From positions 1-64,000 of the forward strand of contig CAJTZS010000005.1 of the NCBI GenBank assembly GCA_910584055.1: 64,000 nt of DNA, written 5' to 3'. The position numbers were made by a program, and so were the translations under genes. This DNA comes from an uncultured Muribaculaceae bacterium (GTDB taxonomy: Bacteria; Bacteroidota; Bacteroidia; Bacteroidales; Muribaculaceae). Below the pieces are notes generated by a model. The model had not been told where the DNA came from, did not search any database, and saw nothing but the letters and a program-made list of their open reading frames with translations. Positions 25,024-33,506 of this stretch are shown piece after piece (position 1 is the first letter of the stretch; each line of letters starts with the position of its first letter).

Positions 25024-25827
25024 CTATTTTACGATAAATTTCTGTGCCTTTGAACCTTGACGGCGCACATATACTCCCGGGACGAGGGTATCTCCATTTT
25101 GACGGACACCGGTAAGGTTGTAATATTCAACCGGAGCGGCTGAATCTGCGGCGTTAATTTCCGTTATGGCAGAACCGCTGCCCGCGTCTGCGAGTGTAAC
25201 GGAAAGTGAGTATGCCATCTGTGTGGGGCTGTCTGCAGAAGCCTTATACACTACCGTGGATATCTCGGATTCCGAATCTGCCACCCATTCGTTGAGGGTC
25301 TTGTCGTCGGATATGGTCTGTTTGCCTCCTTCTGTCTGAACGATGGTGTTGCCGTTTGCACGTTTGGGATTGTCGCCGGAGGTCGCGCTCATAACGATCT
25401 TTTCGATTTTTTTCCCTTCAGGTGCATTGATTTCCAGAACCTGTGTTTTATACCAGCGGAGATCGCAGTAGAAATTCTCTGCTGCCGGTTCCGGTGGATA
25501 AGTTTTGCCGATGAGGCCAAAGAAAAATCGCGGATAATCCTTGTATATGTCGGGATTGGACACTGAGAATGAAACGCCGTCTTTGGATATTGTCTCCCCG
25601 TCAATGATCAGCACGTGGTTGTTCCCGGATTTGTAACAGCGGTCTTTCTCTTTGGTATCACTTTCGTTGATGTATTTGGCAGAACGAAGTTCAGTTAGCG
25701 TCATAGGTTTGAATTCCAGACCGGATAAGCTTGTCGGATCTGTGAAATCGAACACGACTTCCTGCGCGTTTGATGCGACTGCAGCGCATGCAGCAAGAAT
25801 GGAGGGAAGTAAAAATTTCTTTTTCAT
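25024..25827 (-). CDS. Secreted protein with C-terminal tail motif, function unknown
   Basis: 267 aa with signal peptide (about 1-21, ending SNAQE). The body is beta-rich: VVFDFTDPTSLSGLEF, a KIEKIVMSATSGD stretch and an SLSVTLADAGSGSA strand, resembling small carbohydrate-binding or adhesin-like sandwiches; no named family is clear. It ends with YYNLTGVRQNGD, PGVYVRRQG and KFIVK, the tail motif also found at the ends of the proteins encoded at 24940-23219 and 240-1343. It sits 11 bp after the BACON-type lipoprotein gene. A surface glycan-binding accessory role is inferred from position only. Confidence 0.72.
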   Translation of the reverse strand: MKKKFLLPSILAACAAVASNAQEVVFDFTDPTSLSGLEFKPMTLTELRSAKYINESDTKEKDRCYKSGNNHVLIIDGETISKDGVSFSVSNPDIYKDYPRFFFGLIGKTYPPEPAAENFYCDLRWYKTQVLEINAPEGKKIEKIVMSATSGDNPKRANGNTIVQTEGGKQTISDDKTLNEWVADSESEISTVVYKASADSPTQMAYSLSVTLADAGSGSAITEINAADSAAPVEYYNLTGVRQNGDTLVPGVYVRRQGSKAQKFIVK

Positions 25828-25838
25828 AATTAAAAATT

Positions 25839-27170
25839 TTAGTTAACGATTATTTTGAAATTGTCCATAAACAAGCGTGAGTTCCATCCGTTTGGATCCT
25901 GATAGAGGTTGTCGAGTGTGCCGGGGCCGGCCACGAACACCACGCGCGATGTTCCGTCCATCCCTTCGACATCGATGGAGAATTGAGCCGACGGGGTCTG
26001 CCATATTACCGTTGCCGTGGGGTCAACCGATTTCAGCATCCATGCGTTTTCATCAAGTGTGAACCTGACAGCCTCAAGGGTCACGTTCCTTCCGGAAGCA
26101 TCGCGGTAGGGCATAGCGTGGCCTAACGCTCCCTGGGCGCTGCATCTGATTATCTTGCCCGGTCCGAGCACAGCCACATAGAACATGTCGTGCTGGTCTT
26201 TCACATTCTTGCCCGTAGCGTAGCCGAGAGCGCTCCATGATACGGTGACATTGGACGGCCCGCCGATTTCCGGAACGGCAGGAGAACATGCGTCACCGCC
26301 GTATCCACCTTTACCGAATTTCACGAATTTGTCGCGATAGTAGAACCATGTCGAGATTGATGTCCATCCGTGCGCTATCTGTTCCTCGGTCCAGGAACTC
26401 ATTCCTGCCTCAGCGCCGTTGGCGTTCCATCCGAGTATTCCCGCTTTAGGGTTTGGCAACCAGCTGAAATCATCGAAGAATGTGGCGTAGAGTTGCACAA
26501 TGTCCACACGTTTCTCAATGTTGGCAAATTCACCTTTGCCTTTGACTATAAGTTCAGCTGAAATATCTTCTCCGGAAGCGTTTACCATATCCGTGTTTAT
26601 GGAAAGTTCCGTATCGGACTTTGCCTCAGCCCTGAACCTTGAAGCGTTTTCACCTTCAATGGCGCATTCCCATTCGAAGTTGGCATCGACAGTGATGCTT
26701 ACTTCCCCACCTTTGCGCTTGAGCGTGACCTGAGCCGTGGAAACGTTAAGATATGGTTCGCATCCCGTCTGGCTGAATTCGATTGTCTGCGGTTGCTCCA
26801 CTCCGTTGAGAAGTATCTTATAGGATGCCACGCGTTCAAGCGGCGACATGTTCTCCTCGCAATAGATGCGTATAAGGCCATCGTGTTCTCCCTCCATCGG
26901 GAATATTTTCGCCCAATCCATCCCGGTCTTGTCGGTGGGTATCAGTTGCCACTTCCCGTTGGCCCTGACAACATATTTTTTTCCTTTGGAGAAAGTGGAG
27001 ACATCTACGCCGCCTTGAGGAAGCACAAGATTGTCAAGATTTTCAACAGAAAAGAACGGCTCTCCGGTAAACTCATCCTCTTTGTCATCGCATCCCGACA
27101 AGCCCGGGACCATGAAAACAAGGGTCAGGAGATATAAAATTGAAGAATATTTGGTTTTCATGATTTTCAT
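25839..27170 (-). CDS. Surface lipoprotein with BACON-like domains (SusE/SGBP position)
   Basis: 443 aa. Lipoprotein signal with lipobox GLSGC (Cys about residue 27); ATG 27161 is an alternative start. Two Ig-like BACON-type segments follow (about 40-135, then 136-225, with PYLNVSTAQVTLKRKGGEVS and FEWECAIEGE). The C-terminal part (about 230-443) looks like a jelly-roll lectin: DDFSWLPNPKAGILGW, HGWTSISTWFYYRD, and a final NSRLFMDNFKIIVN strand. The gene directly after susD usually encodes the surface glycan-binding protein, and this fits. It probably holds the polymer at the outer membrane for the SusCD complex. Confidence 0.8.
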   Translation of the reverse strand: MKIMKTKYSSILYLLTLVFMVPGLSGCDDKEDEFTGEPFFSVENLDNLVLPQGGVDVSTFSKGKKYVVRANGKWQLIPTDKTGMDWAKIFPMEGEHDGLIRIYCEENMSPLERVASYKILLNGVEQPQTIEFSQTGCEPYLNVSTAQVTLKRKGGEVSITVDANFEWECAIEGENASRFRAEAKSDTELSINTDMVNASGEDISAELIVKGKGEFANIEKRVDIVQLYATFFDDFSWLPNPKAGILGWNANGAEAGMSSWTEEQIAHGWTSISTWFYYRDKFVKFGKGGYGGDACSPAVPEIGGPSNVTVSWSALGYATGKNVKDQHDMFYVAVLGPGKIIRCSAQGALGHAMPYRDASGRNVTLEAVRFTLDENAWMLKSVDPTATVIWQTPSAQFSIDVEGMDGTSRVVFVAGPGTLDNLYQDPNGWNSRLFMDNFKIIVN

Positions 27171-27178
27171 TTTATATG

Positions 27179-28756
27179 TTATCTTGGATTAGCGACAGGG
27201 AATGTGCCGGTGATGGCTTTTATGCTCCACCATACCGGTGTGCGCATGGTGTTGTCGCCCCCCATGCGGGCAAGTGCGGCCGCTACGTTGTCAGGGTTTG
27301 TTCCGGTTGTGGAGGTGCAGTATGCCATGCGCTGCGGGAACTGATAATTGTTGAAATACGTTCCGTCCCCGATGGTAAGCAACGGCCATCCCGTGCGCCT
27401 GATCTCGTGATATGCCTCCATCCCTACCCAGAACAGCGAAAGGAATTTCTGTTCCGCTATCAGTCTGTTCTTGTCGGCATTGTTGTCCCAGCCTGCAAGG
27501 TGTCCGGTGAGGAATTTGGAGATGTTCTCATCGTTGATGGGGGCCTTAACCTTTGAATACTGTTCATACTCAGCCCATTTAATGCAGGATGCGGTAACTG
27601 CGTTTTCATAATATTCGCGGGCTTTCTCCTCCCCGCCGGCGATGTAGCCATTCAGGGCGGCTTCGGCGAGTATGAACTGCACTTCTGAATAGTCCATAAG
27701 AAACGCGTGGGCGTCATCGCGCACGAGGACTTCATAATTGAGGTGGGAGGCATCCTTCCCTGCCGTGCCGGCATCTTCGGCGGGGCATCCGCTTATCGTC
27801 CCTTTCCAGTCGTCAACTCCGGAACGCTTTGTCGCCCACGTTGTAAGGCGCGGATCCTGTTCCGCAGCTGATCCTTCACCGTAGATTGTCATTTTCAGGA
27901 ATTGCTCGGTGATCAGATATGAATTGCTCGTGAATTTGCTCTTGTCTATTTCAATGGGACGGAACTGATTGTAATACGGGTCGATACCGGTGTTGCGGAC
28001 TGTGGCGTTGTCGGCGTTTGAGCTCATGACCGGATACTTGTCGGGATTGTCAAGCATTTCCTGCATCTTCTTGCCAACATTCATCTCTTTGCGCCCGCTT
28101 ACGCGGCAGAGGAGACGGAGATAAAGCGAGTTGTTGAATTTGCGCCATTGTTTCATGTCTCCGTTATACATGAGGTCCATTGTCGGCTTCTCAAATTCCG
28201 GCTTGCCGGCGTATAGCTCGTTGGCAAGTTCGAGTTCGGCAAACATCTGCTCGTAAACTGACTTCTGACTGTCGAACACCGGATGGTCGAGTCCCTCGTC
28301 GCCGCGATATGCCTGACTATATGGTATGTCTCCGAATATATCTGTCAGATTTGATAACAGGTATACCTTCATTGTCAGAGCCACCGCCTTGCAGGCATCG
28401 TCCTTGAACTTCTCGGCGAGTTTATACATATGGACTGCATTTCCCGCTTTGGTGGCGTAGTTGCTCCATATTGAAGAAAACTGATTGTCGGAGATTTTGT
28501 AACGGTGTCTTTCCTGAGCCGTCATAGGAGTGCAGGCGGTGAACTGCACAAGTTCGTTACACCAGTAATACGCGTAGTTGGTATTGTTTTTCGCTGTGGT
28601 GTAGAAAAGATTTTCAAACATGCCGTAAGGCTGGAGGTCTCCTACCAGCATTTTGTTTGGATCAGTGTTTGTCTCCACGAAATCATGTGTGCATCCACCA
28701 GCAATAAGGGCAGTGAGCACGATGGAGCCGGTTAAATATATTGATTTGATTTTCAT
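27179..28756 (-). CDS. SusD/RagB-family outer membrane nutrient-binding lipoprotein
   Basis: 525 aa with a lipoprotein signal (lipobox LIAGGC). Family signs are DFVETNTDPNKM just after the signal, the TPR-like helical scaffold (VYEQMFAELELANELYAG), KWRKFNNSLYLRLLCRVSG-type text near residue 205, and AEAALNGYIAG with the C-terminal FWVGMEAYHEIRRTGWPLL. It belongs to the SusD-like 2 branch. It forms the lid of the SusC channel and captures substrate. It starts 5 bp after susC and ends 8 bp before the BACON-type lipoprotein gene. Confidence 0.93.
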   Translation of the reverse strand: MKIKSIYLTGSIVLTALIAGGCTHDFVETNTDPNKMLVGDLQPYGMFENLFYTTAKNNTNYAYYWCNELVQFTACTPMTAQERHRYKISDNQFSSIWSNYATKAGNAVHMYKLAEKFKDDACKAVALTMKVYLLSNLTDIFGDIPYSQAYRGDEGLDHPVFDSQKSVYEQMFAELELANELYAGKPEFEKPTMDLMYNGDMKQWRKFNNSLYLRLLCRVSGRKEMNVGKKMQEMLDNPDKYPVMSSNADNATVRNTGIDPYYNQFRPIEIDKSKFTSNSYLITEQFLKMTIYGEGSAAEQDPRLTTWATKRSGVDDWKGTISGCPAEDAGTAGKDASHLNYEVLVRDDAHAFLMDYSEVQFILAEAALNGYIAGGEEKAREYYENAVTASCIKWAEYEQYSKVKAPINDENISKFLTGHLAGWDNNADKNRLIAEQKFLSLFWVGMEAYHEIRRTGWPLLTIGDGTYFNNYQFPQRMAYCTSTTGTNPDNVAAALARMGGDNTMRTPVWWSIKAITGTFPVANPR

Positions 28757-28761
28757 AATTG

Positions 28762-31700
28762 TTAGAATGAGAGTTTTATGTTCATGCCGTAGGTGCGGGT
28801 CATCGGCAACGCGCCGGCTTCAATACCGTTATATACGTGCGTGCCGACCATAGCTCCCGCCTCGGGGTCATAAAGAGGGAAGGGTGTGATGCAGAAAAGG
28901 TTCGTGGCGTAGACACCAACCGAAAGCCCCTGGATTACTTTTGTTTTTCGGCATATGCGTTTGGGTAGGTTATAGTCAAGGCGCACTTCCTTGAGTTTCA
29001 GAAAATCTGTCTTGAACACGTTCTCTTCGGCATTGTCGCGTTTGAATATCAGGTTGTAATATGAATTGATACTCTCCGTCACCGTGGTGTTGGGTTGATA
29101 TGTCACCGTGCCGTCGGCATTTGTGACTGCATTCACGCCCGAAACCACGAGGCCGTCGTTACGGCCGGGCAGCGAATTTGTCAGTTTCCCTTGATAGGCG
29201 AGTATTGCGTGGGTCACCGAGTATGCGTGTCCTCCCATCTGGGCTGTGAAATTCATTCCTAAGGTGAAGTCTTTGTATCTGAAATTCATTGACATGCCGC
29301 CGCGCCATGTGGGGTTGATTTTCCCGAGATTGCGTTCGGGCGCTTCATCGATTAGGGGGTAGCCGGTTTTTGCGTCGATAAGTTTCATCCCGGCGCAGCT
29401 GACAGTGTTGCCGTTTGCATCGACATAAGTCGCCCCTTCCGGAGCGCGTTGATATCCGCGACCATATAGCCAGTTCATCTCCTGACCGAGATAGGAGTAG
29501 ATATGTGCATAGTTGCCTACGATGCCGGAGGCGAGCTGATAGGGGACGCGGGGATCCCAGCCGTCTTCGAGGGATACAAGCTTGTTCCAGTTACGGCTCC
29601 AGTTGAGGTCGATTGTCCAGGTGAAGTCGCGAGTGCTGACGGGAACGCCGTGCAGTGCGATCTCAACACCCCTGTTACGGATTTCTCCGCAGTTCATTTT
29701 CTTGCTTGACGAACCGATTATCGGGTCGGTGATCGCGCTTATTATCTGGTTTGTGGTGCGGGAATCGTAATAAGCCACGTCAAGTCCTATGCGGTTCATG
29801 AAGAAGCGTGTTTCAATTCCCACTTCCCAACTCTCCACGTTCTCGGGCTTTATGAAATAGTTTGCCCGGCTTGAAGGGAGTCCGAAGCTGCCGGGATAAA
29901 CAGAAGAGGCACTGTATGAGTCAACAAGCGTATATGGAGAAGTGTCATTACCGACGTTCGCCCATGACCCGCGCAATTTCAACATATTGACCCACGGGGC
30001 GGAATCGCGCAGTTTAAACACCTGATCGAGGAGCACGCTGGCAGAAACGGAAGGGTAGAAGAACGACCAGTTGTCGCGTCCCAAGGCGGAAGACCAATCG
30101 TTGCGGGCGGTTATGTCGAGGAAATAGGTGTCATCCCAGCTTGCATTGAGGAAACCATAAAAACTGTTTACGATCTTACGGCTTCGCCAGTTGTATTCGC
30201 GCGGGTTCTCGCCGGTGGGAAGGTTTGTGGAATTGTATACACCCTCCTCTCCGAGTTTGCTGAGGGTTATGGAGTTACGCCAAACGCCGCGCGTCATGTT
30301 ATTGCCGCCGAATGCCGCGTTTAGTCCGAGACGCTCATTGAAAAGGTCGTTGTTGACATATTTGAGCATGAAATCAAGGTTGGTCTCAATGTCGCGGTTG
30401 TTCTGTTCGCGATAGAAACCTGATTTATATCCGGGAGTGCGGAAGGGTTTCTTCTGCTGACGGAAATCGACACTGAAATCGGTTCCGGCCCGGAGGTCGA
30501 GAGACAATCCTTTGACAGGAAATGTTATCTGCATCAGCACGTTTCCATATACGCGGTCTTTGTTGATTGAGTTTGTGGCTTCATAAAGCTGTTGGTAGGG
30601 GTTGCCGGGCTCTGAGTTTCCGAGACGGTTTACCATAGCTTTGCCGTCGTAGCGGTTGGATTCGTAGTTCTCTTTGGTCACGCGCCCCTGGAAGTATTCA
30701 TCCTTATATAGCTGCATGCTATTGTTGGTTGTGCCCCAAAGTATATAATATGTAGGGGCGGATGTCGAATATCCGGAAATCGGCATGTTGTCGGATGTCT
30801 TGTGAAGATAGTTTGCCTTCGCCTGGAATTTTATCCATTTGTTCATTTTTGTTGTGAAAGAGAAAGACACGGAAGTGTTGGCATAACCGGTATTGGGCAT
30901 GATCCAGTTGTTGCGCGTGTCGGTTACTGAAACACGGGCGTTGGTTCCTTTGCCGTTATTGGAAGTGACGGTGACTGAATTCTTGAAGGTTGTTCCAGTG
31001 CGGAATATTCCGGTATACCAATCATCGGCATATACAAACGGTGTCATAGCGTATTCTCCGGTCTCCCAATTGTAGGAGTTGTATTGGTTACGTAGTTTCG
31101 CCGGGTCGTATTTCTCACCGAAAGAGTAGCGTGATCCGTAGGCTGTGCTGTCAAATCCGTCGGGAGCCTCGGTCTTGTTGAATTGCCAGAACCCGAATTT
31201 TGAGAAACCGTTATCGTTCCCCGGTCCGTATTCTTTTTGGAAGTCGGGAAAATATCCGGCACGCTCAAAAGTGACCGAAGAATTTATTGTGACACCGATA
31301 CCTTTGGTCTTTTTACCGGATTTGGTGGTTATGACAATGGCTCCGTTGGCGGCGCGTGAACCATAGAGGGCTTTTGCCGCCGGACCTTTCAGCACCGAGA
31401 CGCTCTCTACGTCCTCGGGATTTATTTCCGATGCGCCGTTACCGAAGTCCACAGGGCTGTCGGCATTGGAGTACGTGCTACCTGAACCGGTTCCGGCATC
31501 CCCTGATGATATAGGCACGCCATCGACAACAAACAGTGCTTCGTTGCTTCCATAATTGAGCGACTGGTCTCCACGGAGTATTATACGCATCGAACCGGTA
31601 GGCCCGGTGCCCGCTCCGGTGGCGCTGAGGCCGGCGACTTTGCCGTCGAGTGCATTGAGCCAGTTTCCCGATACAGTATTGTTGAGGTCATCCCCTCCCA

Positions 31701-32391
31701 CTTTGGTTACCGCATATCCGAGGGACTTCTGTTCGCGTGTGATACCGAGCGCGGTCACCACTACTTCATTGAGGTCTACCGAAGAAGACTTCAACGCTAT
31801 CCTGACATTTTTCCCTTTCGCGCCTTTCACCTCTACAGGGTTGTATCCCACATATCGGGCAACTATCACGGGATTGGGAGAGGAGACGCGGATGGTGAAT
31901 TTTCCTTCCGCATCGGTGGACGCACCGTTGGTGCTACCTTTCTGCATCACGGTTGCACCGATCAATGGCTCACCTTTCTCGTCAACCACCACGCCTGAAA
32001 GGTTCCACGCTTCTCCGCGTGCGTTGCCTTGGGATTCACGGGGGCTTTCTTTCTTTTCCTCTTTCTTTTGAACCGTGTGATTGCGTGAAAGCATGATGGT
32101 CCGGTTCTGCACTTTTATTGAGGTTTCAGGGAGAGCCTCCTTGAGGATGGAAGAGATGGACCGCTTTTCCGCTTTGATGGTTACGCGCCGGTTGAGAGGC
32201 AGGTCTGCGTCGGCATAGGCAAAGGTATACTGACTCTTCTTCTCGATGAGGTTGAGCAGTTCCCTCACAGGCATGTTGCGGGCATCGAGCGAGATTGTCT
32301 CTTTCTGTGCCAATGCTCCGAATGCCACTGCCGTCATCGCGAACATCGCCGTGACAAGCCGCAAGCTTAAGGTTTTCTTTAGTCGAATCAT
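28762..32391 (-). CDS. SusC/RagA-family TonB-dependent transporter with STN domain
   Basis: 1209 aa. Signal peptide (about 1-28), then an STN domain (about 30-100, LDARNMPVRELLNLIEKK), which passes a signal to FecR. A carboxypeptidase-D-like Ig domain follows (about 130-205, SGVVVDEKGEPLIGATVM), then the plug (VTALGITREQKSLGYAV) and a 22-strand barrel ending in MNIKLSF. It imports oligomers across the outer membrane with the SusD lid and TonB energy. The STN domain explains the nearby fecR and ECF sigma genes: substrate binding would release the sigma factor and switch the cluster on. Confidence 0.95.
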   Translation of the reverse strand: MIRLKKTLSLRLVTAMFAMTAVAFGALAQKETISLDARNMPVRELLNLIEKKSQYTFAYADADLPLNRRVTIKAEKRSISSILKEALPETSIKVQNRTIMLSRNHTVQKKEEKKESPRESQGNARGEAWNLSGVVVDEKGEPLIGATVMQKGSTNGASTDAEGKFTIRVSSPNPVIVARYVGYNPVEVKGAKGKNVRIALKSSSVDLNEVVVTALGITREQKSLGYAVTKVGGDDLNNTVSGNWLNALDGKVAGLSATGAGTGPTGSMRIILRGDQSLNYGSNEALFVVDGVPISSGDAGTGSGSTYSNADSPVDFGNGASEINPEDVESVSVLKGPAAKALYGSRAANGAIVITTKSGKKTKGIGVTINSSVTFERAGYFPDFQKEYGPGNDNGFSKFGFWQFNKTEAPDGFDSTAYGSRYSFGEKYDPAKLRNQYNSYNWETGEYAMTPFVYADDWYTGIFRTGTTFKNSVTVTSNNGKGTNARVSVTDTRNNWIMPNTGYANTSVSFSFTTKMNKWIKFQAKANYLHKTSDNMPISGYSTSAPTYYILWGTTNNSMQLYKDEYFQGRVTKENYESNRYDGKAMVNRLGNSEPGNPYQQLYEATNSINKDRVYGNVLMQITFPVKGLSLDLRAGTDFSVDFRQQKKPFRTPGYKSGFYREQNNRDIETNLDFMLKYVNNDLFNERLGLNAAFGGNNMTRGVWRNSITLSKLGEEGVYNSTNLPTGENPREYNWRSRKIVNSFYGFLNASWDDTYFLDITARNDWSSALGRDNWSFFYPSVSASVLLDQVFKLRDSAPWVNMLKLRGSWANVGNDTSPYTLVDSYSASSVYPGSFGLPSSRANYFIKPENVESWEVGIETRFFMNRIGLDVAYYDSRTTNQIISAITDPIIGSSSKKMNCGEIRNRGVEIALHGVPVSTRDFTWTIDLNWSRNWNKLVSLEDGWDPRVPYQLASGIVGNYAHIYSYLGQEMNWLYGRGYQRAPEGATYVDANGNTVSCAGMKLIDAKTGYPLIDEAPERNLGKINPTWRGGMSMNFRYKDFTLGMNFTAQMGGHAYSVTHAILAYQGKLTNSLPGRNDGLVVSGVNAVTNADGTVTYQPNTTVTESINSYYNLIFKRDNAEENVFKTDFLKLKEVRLDYNLPKRICRKTKVIQGLSVGVYATNLFCITPFPLYDPEAGAMVGTHVYNGIEAGALPMTRTYGMNIKLSF

Positions 32392-32400
32392 CTTATGTTA

Positions 32401-32442
32401 ATGTTAAATGTTTAATGAGCAATGCGTAATGAGCAATGTTTA
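32401..32442. repeat. Tandem heptamer array ATGTTTA, 6 units
   Basis: Phased 7-mers ATGTTAA, ATGTTTA, ATGAGCA, ATGCGTA, ATGAGCA, ATGTTTA occupy most of the 69-bp gap between fecR and susC. Same family as 8121-8183, but lying in the opposite sense to the genes around it. Confidence 0.75.
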
Positions 32443-32460
32443 ACGTGTTTTGTTGAATTT

Positions 32461-33480
32461 TTAATTCTTAATATGGAGGGTGTTGTTTTCGATGGTGAAT
32501 TCGATGTCGGTGAGGTATGAGATTACCGGCATGATTTCCTCCAGATCATCGTTGTGGAGGGTGAGGGAAACACGTTGGTCAAGGTTCACCCCCTTTGCAA
32601 TTTCAAGGTCTACGCTGTATTTGCGGCTTATAGTGACAAGAAGGTCTCCGAGCGGCTCGTTTTCAAGCTTCAGCCGCGGCTCTATCCATCGGCAATAGTT
32701 GATGGCGGAAGTCTGTTCCACGTTGTATTCTCCGTTGGCGCGGTTGAGTACGAACCTTTCATCGGGGGATATCGTGACAGCTTCATTCATTCTTTTTGAG
32801 TCAACTTTCACTTTCCCTGTTAGCAGCACTACCTCCTCTTTATTGGAAAAGCCGTAATTTCTCACATCGAATGAGGTTCCCAACACTTCCACCTCCATAT
32901 CCGTAAGGGTGACCACAAAGGGATGGTCGGCATCCTTCGTTACATCGAAGAATGCTTCCCCTTCCACATTTACCCGGCGTTTCCCCTCTGCGAGGAATGA
33001 GCGTTCGTCATATGTCAGGCGTGTGTCGGAGTTGAGTCTGACTTTGGAGCCGTCGGGGAGGGTGAATTCTCCCGTTGAGCCTTTGGCTGTCATCAAGATA
33101 GTCTGCTGCGGGGCATTGTCTGAAGCCGCAATATAGGTTATGACGGCTGTCAGGCAGATTGCTGCCGCAATGGCGGCATAGCTTAATAGGCGCCGGAATT
33201 TCGCCGCATGAATGCGGCGACGCGCAACGCTTGCCAGGACAGGACTTTCCGAAGCGATGCTCTCCGTGCCAACCTCATTAAGAAGACGGGATAGCGCGGC
33301 GGCATCGACATTTCCGCAGTCTTTGCCGAATTCTTTATTCCAGACATCATACATGGTGGAATATAAATCCCCGTCATCCTCATGCTGGATCATCCACGAC
33401 CTTATCGCCTCCCTCACATCGTCAGGAATGTCAGGATGGTTGTATATGAAATTTATTATCTTTTCGTAATCCTTGTTCAT
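32461..33480 (-). CDS. FecR-type anti-sigma factor
   Basis: 339 aa. Cytoplasmic helical N-terminus (about 1-85) that binds sigma; one membrane helix (about 97-120, LLSYAAIAAAICLTAVITYIA). The periplasmic FecR domain follows (FTLPDGSKVRLNSDTRLTY, EGEAFFDVTKDADHPFVV, VLGTSFDVRNYGF). The C-terminal STN-contacting domain holds LKLENEPLGDLLVTISRKYSV. It transmits occupancy of the SusC transporter to the ECF sigma factor. No sigma gene lies immediately upstream; the only candidate partner in the cluster is the forward gene at 21467-22045. Confidence 0.93.
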   Translation of the reverse strand: MNKDYEKIINFIYNHPDIPDDVREAIRSWMIQHEDDGDLYSTMYDVWNKEFGKDCGNVDAAALSRLLNEVGTESIASESPVLASVARRRIHAAKFRRLLSYAAIAAAICLTAVITYIAASDNAPQQTILMTAKGSTGEFTLPDGSKVRLNSDTRLTYDERSFLAEGKRRVNVEGEAFFDVTKDADHPFVVTLTDMEVEVLGTSFDVRNYGFSNKEEVVLLTGKVKVDSKRMNEAVTISPDERFVLNRANGEYNVEQTSAINYCRWIEPRLKLENEPLGDLLVTISRKYSVDLEIAKGVNLDQRVSLTLHNDDLEEIMPVISYLTDIEFTIENNTLHIKN

Positions 33481-33506
33481 AAGTTGCTTTATATCGGATT
33501 GTGCTG

